Assembly: GCF_009765755.1 (NCBI RefSeq)
Contig: NZ_LMUV01000011.1
Coordinates: 1,033,576-1,097,575, forward strand
DNA from: Rhodanobacter sp. L36
GTDB lineage: Bacteria; Pseudomonadota; Gammaproteobacteria; Xanthomonadales; Rhodanobacteraceae
Length of the DNA stretch: 64,000 nt
Direction: 5' to 3'
This document shows, in pieces, positions 17,680 through 25,306 of the stretch; positions within the stretch are counted from its first letter, which is position 1, and each line of letters begins with the position of its first letter. The notes beneath the pieces were generated by a model that was given only the letters and a program-made list of their open reading frames with translations, did not search any database and was not told the DNA's origin. The position numbers and the translations under genes were made by a program.

Positions 17680-17946
17680 TGGTCAGGGTCAACCCTGACC
17701 ACCACGCGAACCCTGCCCCGCGCAAACCGTTGCGGCACAACGCTTGGTCAGGGTGGTCATAGAAACCAGGGTTTTTTCGCATTGGAAAGTTCTGGGCGCT
17801 GTGAGTCGCGGACTCTTTCTGCCAGCGGGGGAGATTCCTAACTGTGTGTATATATCTTAATTTAACTATGACCACCCTGACCACCCTGACCAGATCAAGT
17901 GCAGTAAGGGTTGTGGCCGGTCAGGGTCGTTGATTACACCCTGACC
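17680..17946. repeat. seven-copy GGTCAGGGT repeat tract (candidate origin/operator)
   Basis: The 9-mer GGTCAGGGT occurs at 17681, 17746 and 17919, and its complement ACCCTGACC at 17692, 17874, 17883 and 17938. The first two form a near-perfect 22-base palindrome, and 17746-17760 faces 17869-17891 as a longer inverted repeat around an AT-rich stretch (TATATATCTTAATTTAACTAT, 17849-17869 approx.). The 297-base gap holds no credible gene. Repeats plus an AT-rich core just after the replication module suggest an iteron-type origin or a multi-site operator; which one is inference. Confidence 0.75.
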
Positions 17947-17970
17947 AAATGCCCGCAACCCTGGCCAAAA

Positions 17971-18153
17971 TCACCCCGTGGTTTGCACCAGCTGTCGTTT
18001 TTCCCATTCCTCCAGCAAAGACGCCGGATAAAGCACCCGCCGGCCGAACTTCACGAAGGGCGGGCCCTTTCGCTTGTTCCGCCAGACAGCCAAGGTATGC
18101 GGCTTGATGACGCCGTGCCAGCGTGCAGAGAGCTCGCCCGGCGTCAGGTGCAT
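17971..18153 (-). CDS. small helix-turn-helix protein
   Basis: 60-residue protein from ATG 18153 (frame open to 18174). The fold signature is a MerR-like/excisionase HTH: LTPGELSARWHGVIKPHTLAVWR, then a basic turn and PPFVKFGRRVLYPASLLEEWE, the Y-x-x-x-x-L-x-x-W ending of HTH_17 proteins. It is translated leftwards, six bases after the preceding gene, towards the repeat tract, and could be its ligand or the excisionase. Name and target are not certain. Confidence 0.82.
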   Translation of the reverse strand: MHLTPGELSARWHGVIKPHTLAVWRNKRKGPPFVKFGRRVLYPASLLEEWEKRQLVQTTG

Positions 18154-18158
18154 GACGG

Positions 18159-18479
18159 TCAAGCAGCCTCGCACGCAGCGACGAACGCTTCGTAGTCGAC
18201 CGGCGAAACCTCGCCGACGCGGCCGGCACTGAACCGGCCCAGGACTTCGAGCGGCACCTCCATCTTGTCGGCGCCGTGCCGCTGCTGCAGCCCCTTCAAC
18301 GCAGCGCGTGCGGCATCCAGCGTGCCGGGCCGTGGCGTTGATTCATTCTCGATCAGTAGTGGCGCATCGGCCCGGTCGGCGAGTTCCGAAACAACGGAAG
18401 GTGCGACGCCGTATTTCAGGGTGGCGATGATCCGCTCGGCGTCTTCGATGGTGGCGCACAGGATTTGCAGTGTGAACAT
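18159..18479 (-). CDS. hypothetical protein, operon partner of the HTH gene
   Basis: 106 residues from ATG 18479 (the frame opens at 18500). It begins with strand MFTLQILCATIEDAERIIATLKYG, followed by an Ala/Glu-rich helical region and a conserved-looking VDYEAFVAACEAA end. I do not recognise the family. It is the first gene of a two-gene leftward operon with the HTH protein and shares the 18480-18842 control region with the rightward virion-like operon. Confidence 0.7.
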   Translation of the reverse strand: MFTLQILCATIEDAERIIATLKYGVAPSVVSELADRADAPLLIENESTPRPGTLDAARAALKGLQQRHGADKMEVPLEVLGRFSAGRVGEVSPVDYEAFVAACEAA

Positions 18480-18565
18480 TGGATTCCCCGTTTTTTGCAC
18501 AGCCGGTCGGCTGCAGCGCAGAGATTGCTCCCACTCGCAATTGAATGCAACACGTTGTTTTTGTT

Positions 18566-18621
18566 GCTATTTTAGCCACACCTTCAACACCTTACGCAGC
18601 CAAAGGTGTGGACAAAATAGC
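18566..18621. promoter_or_regulatory. long inverted repeat in the divergent control region
   Basis: GCTATTTTAGCCACACCTT (18566-18584) faces AAGGTGTGGACAAAATAGC (18603-18621), 17 of 19 positions complementary, with an 18-base spacer. It lies in the 363-base gap between leftward genes (start 18479) and the rightward operon (start 18843), which otherwise holds no good frame (an 88-codon frame at 18545-18811 lacks coding features). A repressor or activator site controlling both sides is likely; a transcript hairpin is the alternative. Confidence 0.65.
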
Positions 18622-18842
18622 CACAATTGCCAGCTTCAGGTCGTACTACGCGCGCGGGCGCGTGGATACCGCGAACGCCTTGATCCGTAAACATTATTCA
18701 GCTCCGATTTTGCCGATTGGCGGTGATTCTCTCCGCCATCGTCCGAGGTTATCCGCCATGTACAAGGCACTTCGAGTTTCTACCCATACTTCAACCCACG
18801 ATATGGAGTAAAATGGAGACATCCTGACGATGGACTCCACAC

Positions 18843-19466
18843 ATGTTTCAAGCGTTGAAGCTCAAGCAGCAAAAGACCCCGGAACAGGCAGTCGCCACGC
18901 TGGAGGAACTGCGCGTGCGTGAAGCCGACTTGCTGCAGCGATACGACGAGCTCGCGCTCGCCGCAGCCGATGGCGGCGACCAAGCCCTGGCCGACCGCGC
19001 GCACGTCGAACTGGTCCGATGTCGCGATGCAGTCGTTCGCGCGGAAAGTCTCCGACAGGCGATCGAACGACGCGAACAACGTGCTCGTGCGGATGCGGCA
19101 GCCGCCACCATCGATGCGGCCTGGGCGGACACGCTGGCGAAGGCGAGGGACCGCGTGGCGAAGGCCGCCCGCTTCGAAGCCAAGTTCAAGGAAGCTGCGG
19201 ACGAATACGCCGAACTCGTGGCCTCAAACGTCGCTGTTCACCGCGCCCTGCCCGTTGGCTACCCCATCCACGCGGCCAGCGGTTTCGCCATCGAGAACGA
19301 CCTGCTCGCGGGACTTCTGCGAATTCTGTATTCCCGCCATCGAATGCCTGGCGGCCCTCACCTTGGCGGACTGACTCCGCCCAGCATTGAACGGCGATAC
19401 ACCGAAGCCGTGACATGCATTGAGCAAGCGCGCGAACTGTCGCGTGAGGCGGCAGCCCATGGCTAA
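18843..19466 (+). CDS. coiled-coil protein, first gene of virion-like operon
   Basis: 207 residues, Ala/Glu/Arg-rich and almost entirely helical between residues 10 and 135 (heptad-like pattern KTPEQAVATLEELRVREADLLQR, RAESLRQAIERREQRAR). This is followed by a less regular tail with YPIHAASGF and MPGGPHLGGLTPPSIE. No catalytic motif is visible and I do not recognise the family. Scaffold-like or structural roles are possible. It overlaps the next gene by eight bases, so it belongs to the compact rightward operon. Confidence 0.72.
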   Translation: MFQALKLKQQKTPEQAVATLEELRVREADLLQRYDELALAAADGGDQALADRAHVELVRCRDAVVRAESLRQAIERREQRARADAAAATIDAAWADTLAKARDRVAKAARFEAKFKEAADEYAELVASNVAVHRALPVGYPIHAASGFAIENDLLAGLLRILYSRHRMPGGPHLGGLTPPSIERRYTEAVTCIEQARELSREAAAHG

Positions 19467-20034
19467 TTTCCCCACCATGTCCGCGCCGGCACCGGTGGCC
19501 GCACCTGCCCCTGCCCCTGCGCCGCCTGCTCCACCTTCCGCAAGCGCACTTATGGGAATCGCTGCGCCGACGACGAAAACACCGCCAGGCCCACGCATGC
19601 CGGACACGACGGTGTCGCCCTTCGGCGATGAAGATCCAGCTGAAGAAGCGGCGGCCGCCGCCGAGCTGGCACCAGCCAAGACCGCGGCCGCTGTCCACGC
19701 ACATCTGACTGCCCTAGGTGTTGAGCCTGCCGTGGCGGCGCTGTACCAGCAGCGCGTCGCAAGCGCCTTGTCGATGCCGCCGCCCAGCGCGGAAGAGAAG
19801 GCCACGGGCATCGAGGATGCAAAGGCAGAGCTCACCGCCCAGTACGGCAACGACGCAACGCACATCATCAACCTGGCTCATGAAGAAGCCCGATTGATGG
19901 CGCGGGACAATCCGCAGATCACCGACATCCTGCGCAATACCCACTTGGGCTACGACACGCACGCCATCAAGAGTTTGGCGAGTCGCAACCTAAATCGCCA
20001 CCTGACTTCGCTCGGATACCGAGTCGATCAATGA
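19459..20034 (+). CDS. Pro/Ala-rich hypothetical virion-like protein
   Basis: 191 residues from ATG 19459 (earlier in-frame start at 19420 is less likely). Residues about 6-50 are low-complexity Pro/Ala, then come an acidic stretch (FGDEDPAEEAAAAAEL) and a helical C-terminal domain (ITDILRNTHLGYDTHAIKSLASRNLNRH). A flexible acidic N-terminus with helical C-terminus recalls phage scaffolding or assembly proteins, but no family match is claimed. Overlaps neighbours on both sides by 4-8 bases. Confidence 0.68.
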   Translation: MANFPTMSAPAPVAAPAPAPAPPAPPSASALMGIAAPTTKTPPGPRMPDTTVSPFGDEDPAEEAAAAAELAPAKTAAAVHAHLTALGVEPAVAALYQQRVASALSMPPPSAEEKATGIEDAKAELTAQYGNDATHIINLAHEEARLMARDNPQITDILRNTHLGYDTHAIKSLASRNLNRHLTSLGYRVDQ

Positions 20035-20237
20035 CGCGCATGCCCACGTACCAGCAGCTGGAAATTCAGCGCAGCTTGGAGCAGCGGCGATCCGAAACGC
20101 GACTCCCGTGCGACTCAGCACAGCCCGCGCAAGCCGAAACCGTTGCTGTGCCTAACACCGCGGCTCATCGACCAATTGATTCGGAATCAGTTGCGCCGTT
20201 TTCTCTGCCCTTCGGCTGGCCGGACATGAATCTGTGA
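20031..20237 (+). CDS. hypothetical small protein
   Basis: 68 residues, start overlapping the previous stop (ATGA at 20031). The N-terminus is charged (YQQLEIQRSLEQRRSETR) and the rest is polar and probably disordered, ending FGWPDMNL. No family recognised. The tight overlap is the main support for it being real. A 131-base gap with a strong ribosome site (GAGGAACTGAAATG) separates it from the next gene. Confidence 0.5.
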   Translation: MTRMPTYQQLEIQRSLEQRRSETRLPCDSAQPAQAETVAVPNTAAHRPIDSESVAPFSLPFGWPDMNL

Positions 20238-20368
20238 GCGGGTCCCATCGAAGGCGGCACGGGGAGGGTTGGTGCCGGTGGGGGCCTGATGTCGCCGCGA
20301 CTTGTTCTTCCAAGGCCAACTCGCGAACACCCGCTCTACTTTTTTGAAATTATTTTCGAGGAACTGAA

Positions 20369-20689
20369 ATGTCTTTATTCGATTCGCGCAACGGTCAAAA
20401 AGTCCAGCAATCCGCCGTGTTCCATGCCGCACTTATTCCGCTGGGTTATCAGCAGATCACGGCGACCGGTACAGCTTTCGCGTTGACGCCGCCGGCCGGC
20501 GCTCGGCAGGCACGCATCGGCGCGGAAGCGCAGGTGATCCGCTGGCGCGATGACGGCACGAACCCGACCGCCACCACTGGCAACCGCATCACCGCGGCTA
20601 CGGAAATCGACTACGCCGGCAACCTGGCGGCGATCCGACTGATTACCGAAGTCGCCGGCGGAATTCTCAACGTCTCGTATTACGGCTAA
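20369..20689 (+). CDS. short phage structural protein
   Basis: 106 residues. The pattern GYQQITATGTAFALTPPAGARQARI, AEAQVIRWRDDGTNPTATTGNRI and the C-terminal ending LNVSYYG is one I know from a widespread family of small proteins encoded among the head/tail genes of podo- and siphoviruses of Burkholderia- and Pseudomonas-like hosts. Its exact place in the virion is unknown to me; the predicted all-beta fold would suit a decoration or tail-associated protein. It has the best ribosome site in the operon, as expected for a high-copy structural protein. Confidence 0.78.
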   Translation: MSLFDSRNGQKVQQSAVFHAALIPLGYQQITATGTAFALTPPAGARQARIGAEAQVIRWRDDGTNPTATTGNRITAATEIDYAGNLAAIRLITEVAGGILNVSYYG

Positions 20690-20694
20690 GCCAA

Positions 20695-21399
20695 ATGACT
20701 AACTACGTAGCCGCGGGCATCTCGTTCTTCGGAACCGAGCATGCCATCTCCGATCAGATCGCCGCCGACAAGCACGATGCACAGGTCGCGCAGTTCAACG
20801 CCGACACGACACTGCAGCAAGGTCAGGCAGCAGACCAGGCGATGGCACGTGATATCGCCAGCACGCAAGGCAAAATGGCTGCGGGCTACAGCGGCTCGGG
20901 CGTCACGATGGACGGATCGCCGAATGCGGCACTGGCGGACTCGATCCGCCGCGGCGTGCTCGATCGTTCGACGCAGGCATACAACTACAACAACACCGCT
21001 CTGAACTACATGAAGCAAAAAGCCTCTCTGCTTTTGCTGGCGCACAACACCCAACGAACACAGTTCGCGACGGCTTCCGCGGCTGGCCTTGCATCCTTCG
21101 GCGGCGGCAATGGCGGCATGGATAACGCCGGCCAAAACTCGAGCGGAAACGACACCTACAACCTCGGCGGCAACAACAGCAGCTTCAGCAGCGACATGTC
21201 GAGCGTTGGCGGCAACAGCAGCAGCTTCATGAACGACATGAATAGCGCCGGCGGCATCAGCGGCGACAGCGGTGGCGACTATGGCTACTTGGGCTCGGGC
21301 AACAGCACCGGCTACTACAGCGGCGGCAACAGCCTGACCGGTGGCACCGATTACGGCACGCTCGGATCTGGAAGCAGCTCCGGCGGCTGGGGCGATTGA
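20695..21399 (+). CDS. virion core/ejection-like protein (T7 gp14-like)
   Basis: 234 residues. The first ~130 are Gln/Ala-rich helical with FFGTEHAISDQIAADKHDAQVAQFNADTTLQ and the turn GYSGSGVTMDGSPNAALADS followed by ALNYMKQKASLLL. This layout (helix, G-S-G-V-T-M-D-G-S-P turn, helix) resembles the T7 gp14-like internal virion proteins of podoviruses. Residues about 135-234 are an extremely Gly/Ser/Asn-rich tail with repeated GGN and NS motifs. Starts five bases after the previous stop and ends in TGATG with the next gene. Confidence 0.72.
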   Translation: MTNYVAAGISFFGTEHAISDQIAADKHDAQVAQFNADTTLQQGQAADQAMARDIASTQGKMAAGYSGSGVTMDGSPNAALADSIRRGVLDRSTQAYNYNNTALNYMKQKASLLLLAHNTQRTQFATASAAGLASFGGGNGGMDNAGQNSSGNDTYNLGGNNSSFSSDMSSVGGNSSSFMNDMNSAGGISGDSGGDYGYLGSGNSTGYYSGGNSLTGGTDYGTLGSGSSSGGWGD

Positions 21400-21725
21400 T
21401 GCATCAGTCGCGAGCCGTCCAAGCCGATCCCGCGTACGACATCGAGCGAACGGCCGGCTACGGCCCTGCCCGCCAGATGGCGGCGGAAATGGTGAACGTT
21501 GCGATCAGGGACTTGGAACGCCTCGCGAAGCGCTGGCAACTGGATCCGACTGCACTCGCACGCAAAGACGAGCGCAGTGCCCTCGCGTGGATACAGAACA
21601 AAGCCAGCTGCGCGCCGTTTAGCTTCCGCTGGTGTCTCGATGTGGTCGGTGTGGACGTCGATATCGCGTACGCGCGTCTGATGTCCTGGCTGCGTGTTGC
21701 TCCACAAACTCAAATGGAAAACTGA
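21399..21725 (+). CDS. hypothetical protein between ejection-like genes
   Basis: 108 residues from ATG 21399, overlapping the previous stop (TTGATG). It has a helical first half (GPARQMAAEMVNVAIRDLERLAKRW) and a C-terminal half with ASCAPFSFRWCLDVVGVDVDIAYARLMSWL. The latter resembles the many small phage/element proteins of unknown role that carry an F-x-F-x-W-C-x-D-x-x-G pattern, also found in some regulators. No name given. It is one of the compactly arranged genes and probably translated with its neighbours. Confidence 0.62.
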   Translation: MHQSRAVQADPAYDIERTAGYGPARQMAAEMVNVAIRDLERLAKRWQLDPTALARKDERSALAWIQNKASCAPFSFRWCLDVVGVDVDIAYARLMSWLRVAPQTQMEN

Positions 21726-21726
21726 G

Positions 21727-23247
21727 ATGGGCTTTCTGTCCTGGACCGATGACGACGATTCCCGCATTTCGCAGATGGCGGGCACGACCGCCGTGCCTGC
21801 CCCTGGCGCGCTGCAAGGACTGCTGACTGCCATACCCAAGGGCTTAGCGTCCGCTGGCGACAAACTGGGCTCCTTGGCAGAAGACACGCTGCAGGGCACG
21901 CCGCTGGACGAGAACTATCACGCGTTCCGACAACTGGTCGATGAGTCGAACCAGAACATGCAGACACTCGGCTTGCCCGAGACGGTTCCAGTCTTCGACC
22001 AAGTCACGCGCGCGAAGTCCGCGGCGGCTGCGCAGGTCGTGGCCGAATGGGGCGCGAGTGGACAGGATCCACGGCAGACAGGCGCGGTGGGCCGCGTCGT
22101 GTCCGGTACGGCCGAGAACGTCACGATCGGCGGCGCGGGCGCGGCGGTGGCGGGACCGTGGGGCGCAGCCGCGTTGCTCGGTAGCACTGGCGCGCACAGC
22201 ACGTTCCTGGAAGCGAAGCAGAACGGCCTGGACGACAACACGGCGATGGAACAGGCAGGCGTGGCCGGCATCTTTTCCGCCGCATCCGCGTTCGTCCCGA
22301 TGAAGTTCGGCAAGACGTTGGCGCAGAGCATCATCGGCGGCAGCGCGACGAGCATCGGGCTCGGTGCGGCGCAGCGGTACGCGACCAGCACCGTGCTGAA
22401 AGCCAACGGCTACGACTCGCAGGCGAATCAATATCGCGTGTTCGATGGCGAAGCGATCGCATCGGATGCCATCTTGGGCGCCGCCTTCGGCACGATGGGC
22501 CACTACACGCACGGCGCCGTGAATCCGGCCGATGTCGACGCAGCTTCGGCCGTCTCCACCGAAGAACACTTCAACCGATCGGCGCCTGGCGTACCAACGG
22601 ATCCGACCGCGGCGAACGCGCACGCGGAAACGATGGCCGACTCGCTGACGCGCATGGCAGACGGCGATCTGCCTGACGTGCAGCCTGACGTTGCGCAGAA
22701 GATCATGGACGGCGTGATTCCCGATCCGATACACGAGGTCGATGCATCGCTGCACGAAGCGGCTATGGAAGATCTTCCGGGATACGAAGAAGCCATCGCC
22801 GAAGTCGACAGACAAGAATTGCCTGCCGAGCAGTTGGCCCCGTGGCGACAGAGGGCCGCCAGTGTCGCCACGGCGATTCACGGCGCAGGAACAGCACTTG
22901 GAATGCTATTCCCTCCAGCGCATGCGCTCGAATTTGTCGGTCATATCGCGCACGAAATGATCGACCCATCCGAATTTGCGCAGTCGGAACGTCGAGCCCT
23001 GCCCGAAGACACCGCGCCGCCGGCGAGAGACACGTCGTCGGATGATGTGCTCTTGGACGATTTTCACCAGCAAATGCTCGACCACCTCGTGCACAACAAT
23101 GGAAGCAGCACGTATTTAGCCGACGACGGACGCGAAATCACTTATCGGCAAATGGCAAACGAGATGCAGCAGCAGCGCAACGCGTCTGATAAGTACAGTC
23201 GCGTTTTCGACGCAGTCGCCTCATGTGCTGCACGCAACGGAGCCTGA
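21727..23247 (+). CDS. large Ala/Gly-rich internal-virion-like protein
   Basis: 506 residues from ATG 21727. Residues about 30-190 are Ala/Gly-rich with amphipathic or hydrophobic helices (TIGGAGAAVAGPWGAAALLG, then MEQAGVAGIFSAASAFVPM) that could insert into membranes. The rest is polar and helical with a conserved-looking THGAVNPADVD and a second hydrophobic patch near residue 390 (AGTALGMLFPPAHALEFVG). Size, composition and position after a gp14-like gene fit a podoviral DNA-ejection protein. There is no lytic transglycosylase motif. Homology is inferred from these features, not from a search. Confidence 0.65.
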   Translation: MGFLSWTDDDDSRISQMAGTTAVPAPGALQGLLTAIPKGLASAGDKLGSLAEDTLQGTPLDENYHAFRQLVDESNQNMQTLGLPETVPVFDQVTRAKSAAAAQVVAEWGASGQDPRQTGAVGRVVSGTAENVTIGGAGAAVAGPWGAAALLGSTGAHSTFLEAKQNGLDDNTAMEQAGVAGIFSAASAFVPMKFGKTLAQSIIGGSATSIGLGAAQRYATSTVLKANGYDSQANQYRVFDGEAIASDAILGAAFGTMGHYTHGAVNPADVDAASAVSTEEHFNRSAPGVPTDPTAANAHAETMADSLTRMADGDLPDVQPDVAQKIMDGVIPDPIHEVDASLHEAAMEDLPGYEEAIAEVDRQELPAEQLAPWRQRAASVATAIHGAGTALGMLFPPAHALEFVGHIAHEMIDPSEFAQSERRALPEDTAPPARDTSSDDVLLDDFHQQMLDHLVHNNGSSTYLADDGREITYRQMANEMQQQRNASDKYSRVFDAVASCAARNGA

Positions 23248-23250
23248 GCA

Positions 23251-23571
23251 ATGGACAAGATCGCACTCGACGCAATGCACGTAGCCGCCGGCCGTGAGCT
23301 TCACAACGACGAAATACACGCCGCGGAGGAACGCGTAGAAACCGCGTTCCACGACCTGGAAGCAGAAGACCCTACCGCGTGGCGCGCGCTACCGATCGCG
23401 GAACGCGTCTCGCGCGCGGCCGAGCTCGCTACGACCAGGCACAAGGCTGCAGTGATGGCAGAGCAGCGTCGCAACATCGCGAAGATGGTTGCGCAGAGCC
23501 CGCGCGTTCCTCGCGCGCCCATCACTTCCAGCGCGGTGTTGAATGGGTACGCGTTGGCGGAGGTGGTTTAG
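23251..23571 (+). CDS. hypothetical protein, last of virion-like operon
   Basis: 106 residues, three bases after the previous stop. It is highly charged and helical (GRELHNDEIHAAEERVETAFHDLEAEDP, then RVSRAAELATTRHKAAVMAEQRRNIAKM). The start of large T7 gp16-like internal proteins of some podoviruses has a similar charged helical region, so this could be a truncated remnant of such a protein, or a small protein in its own right. The reading frame ends cleanly and the following gene has a different base composition. Confidence 0.62.
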   Translation: MDKIALDAMHVAAGRELHNDEIHAAEERVETAFHDLEAEDPTAWRALPIAERVSRAAELATTRHKAAVMAEQRRNIAKMVAQSPRVPRAPITSSAVLNGYALAEVV

Positions 23572-23611
23572 CGATATATTCTAGATTGTGCCCAGGGAAG
23601 AAGGCGGACGT

Positions 23612-24244
23612 ATGTGGCCGAAGATCCATAGTTTGATCACCTCGTTAAGCCCTTGGGCGCTTCTGGTCATTGGCGCGGTAGTCGGCGCTACCCTAAGCAC
23701 TCTTTTATCGATCAGGTCTAACCGGCCGCGATTGATTATTTCCGGCGGCGGCGGCGGGGGAACTTCCGCGCTTCAAGGCTGGAATATAACGATACTGAAC
23801 AAGCCAGCGTTCTTGGGCATTCCTTTTGCCGGCGAAGCCGCAAAAGACGTGAGCGCATGGCTTAGACAGAAAGCACGCAACGTGTCTTACCCGCTTTTAT
23901 GGGACGGTCTGGGCGCCGGACAACGAGCAACTATCGATGCCGGGCAAACACAGAGTTTGCAGTTATTCGCATGGTTTTCTACAACACGAGGCAAGTATTT
24001 TCTACTCGATCACGCGGCGCAGCCGGTAGCGGAATTCGATGCTGCGGAATTGAAATTTGTATTGCGACTGGTCGATAGATTCAGCAGATCGTCAGAATTT
24101 TCGTTCATAGTGAAATTTGATGATTCATCGCTTCAAAATCCTCCGCAGCTATCCATTGTCCATCCCATGTTGTTCTCAAACCGGGTACAGCGGATTCGGA
24201 GAGGATTGCACTTGATACGGACCGCGCTGTGGGCTAGGACGTAG
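23612..24244 (+). CDS. hypothetical membrane-anchored cargo protein
   Basis: 210 residues from ATG 23612, preceded by AAGAAGG; an in-frame GTG at 23588 is less likely. One N-terminal membrane helix (about residues 11-32, LVIGAVVGATLSTLLS), then a glycine stretch (GGGGGGT) and a beta-rich soluble domain with NITILNKPAFLGIP and ARNVSYPLLWDGLGAGQ. This could be an immunoglobulin-like or nuclease-free binding fold; no family recognised. The DNA is AT-richer than the virion-like operon, pointing to a separately acquired cargo gene. Confidence 0.68.
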   Translation: MWPKIHSLITSLSPWALLVIGAVVGATLSTLLSIRSNRPRLIISGGGGGGTSALQGWNITILNKPAFLGIPFAGEAAKDVSAWLRQKARNVSYPLLWDGLGAGQRATIDAGQTQSLQLFAWFSTTRGKYFLLDHAAQPVAEFDAAELKFVLRLVDRFSRSSEFSFIVKFDDSSLQNPPQLSIVHPMLFSNRVQRIRRGLHLIRTALWART

Positions 24245-24261
24245 TCTGAGGTACTAAGCGC

Positions 24262-24501
24262 TCACCAAGTCGTGACGCGTTCCTGCACGCGCTCACGCGC
24301 GTAGCTGCCCAGCCGGATCACCGACGACACGTCGTGGAATTCGATATTTACTGGCCGGGCGCTGCGGACGTGTTCGTCGCGGGCTACCGATCGCGCCAAC
24401 TCGATGGCCGCGGCGAGTTTCAAGTCACTGAACAACGCCAAGCCCATGCGGCGAACGCTCCACAACCCCATGGCGTCTTGCTTGACCGTGTACAGAACCA
24501 T
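24262..24501 (-). CDS. hypothetical small protein
   Basis: 79 residues. The first half (YTVKQDAMGLWSVRRMGLALFSDLKLAAAIELAR) looks like a small beta-alpha protein of the DUF2188-like type with W-S-V-R near the start. I cannot assign a family firmly. Leftward, opposite to the preceding gene; the roughly 200 bases upstream (24502-24701) are GC-rich without a gene or clear promoter. Confidence 0.6.
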   Translation of the reverse strand: MVLYTVKQDAMGLWSVRRMGLALFSDLKLAAAIELARSVARDEHVRSARPVNIEFHDVSSVIRLGSYARERVQERVTTW

Positions 24502-24701
24502 GCGCGCAGCTCACGTGGAAAAGAGTCGCCCCGCTCTGCCGGTGCCACCTGACATCCTGATGCCGGCTTGCGCCTGACGTCCTGTCGGTTGGTCCCGGCT
24601 CACGGGGCAGACACAGCGTGACGCCGCGGCCATCTGCCCGGCATCGGCGGCATGCACCGGAATTTGTAGGGGCTGGCCGATGGGCGGAAGTGCGCCGGCA
24701 G

Positions 24702-25019
24702 CTACGACGAATTACCTATGACGGGCGGCGTGTACAAGCCAAATCGCCGTTTGATCATCGGCCAGTTCGCCCGCACCCATGCCTCCAGGTGCTTTTTGGC
24801 CGTCCGCGGTGACGCATAGGGAATGCGCTGTTCCTTCAACTCGGGGTGCGCACGCCGGCACGCCATGGTGAAGACGATCAACCACCATTGCCCGTCGACA
24901 TACTCGACCTGAGCGAAGCCCATCGTGTAGGTCGGCAAGTCCACGTGGGCGAACCATCGGTCGATTGGCTGTCCTTGGCGAACTGCGCGATTCCAGCGTA
25001 CCTGCACGTCGTGCGCCAT
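24702..25019 (-). CDS. hypothetical protein
   Basis: 105 residues from ATG 25019 (frame open to 25100, but that part overlaps the preceding gene). It begins MAHDVQVRWNRAVRQGQP and contains WFAHVDLPTYTMGFAQVEY, VDGQWWLIVFTMA and a C-terminal KKHLEAWVRANWPMIKRRFG. Aromatic-rich and basic at the end. No family recognised. It starts five bases after the stop of the 73-residue gene on the same strand, so the two form an operon. Confidence 0.65.
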   Translation of the reverse strand: MAHDVQVRWNRAVRQGQPIDRWFAHVDLPTYTMGFAQVEYVDGQWWLIVFTMACRRAHPELKEQRIPYASPRTAKKHLEAWVRANWPMIKRRFGLYTPPVIGNSS

Positions 25020-25024
25020 CGTGG

Positions 25025-25246
25025 CTACAGCTCGAAGTCTTTCAGCCCATGCCGCGCGAGCATTTCCTCGAGCTGGCCGTGAATCCACTCGTGATCGCAC
25101 TCGCTGGACTCAAGCATGAGCAGACGCACGGATTCGCGGAACGTCGCGCGGAAATCGACTTCGTCCGGGTGATGCTTCACCGCATTGGCGACGGCCTTGT
25201 CCAGGCTCACCAGCATGCGTTTCAGGTTGCCGCGATCGGGAAGCAT
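25025..25246 (-). CDS. hypothetical small helical protein
   Basis: 73 residues, charged and helical (LVSLDKAVANAVKHHPDEVDF, ESVRLLMLESSECDHEWIHGQLEEMLARHG). No domain recognised. It heads a two-gene leftward pair with the 105-residue protein and lies 60 bases after the gene at 25307-25984. Confidence 0.62.
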   Translation of the reverse strand: MLPDRGNLKRMLVSLDKAVANAVKHHPDEVDFRATFRESVRLLMLESSECDHEWIHGQLEEMLARHGLKDFEL

Positions 25247-25306
25247 GGGATTGCCCGCCCCTGGAGTGGGTTGAGGAAAGATTAACCAGTGGCCAGCCTC
25301 AGCGAA

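Noticed and set aside
17612..17884. 90-codon minus-strand frame across the repeat tract.
   Set aside because: Runs through the end of the AbiJ gene and the repeats; no start site and no family features.
18545..18811. 88-codon frame in the control region of the element.
   Set aside because: Overlaps the long inverted repeat, lacks ribosome site and coding pattern.
21100..21395. Regular GGC/AAC/AGC-rich stretch that looks like a tandem repeat or CRISPR.
   Set aside because: It encodes the Gly/Ser/Asn tail of the ejection-like protein; spacing irregular and no direct repeats with unique spacers.
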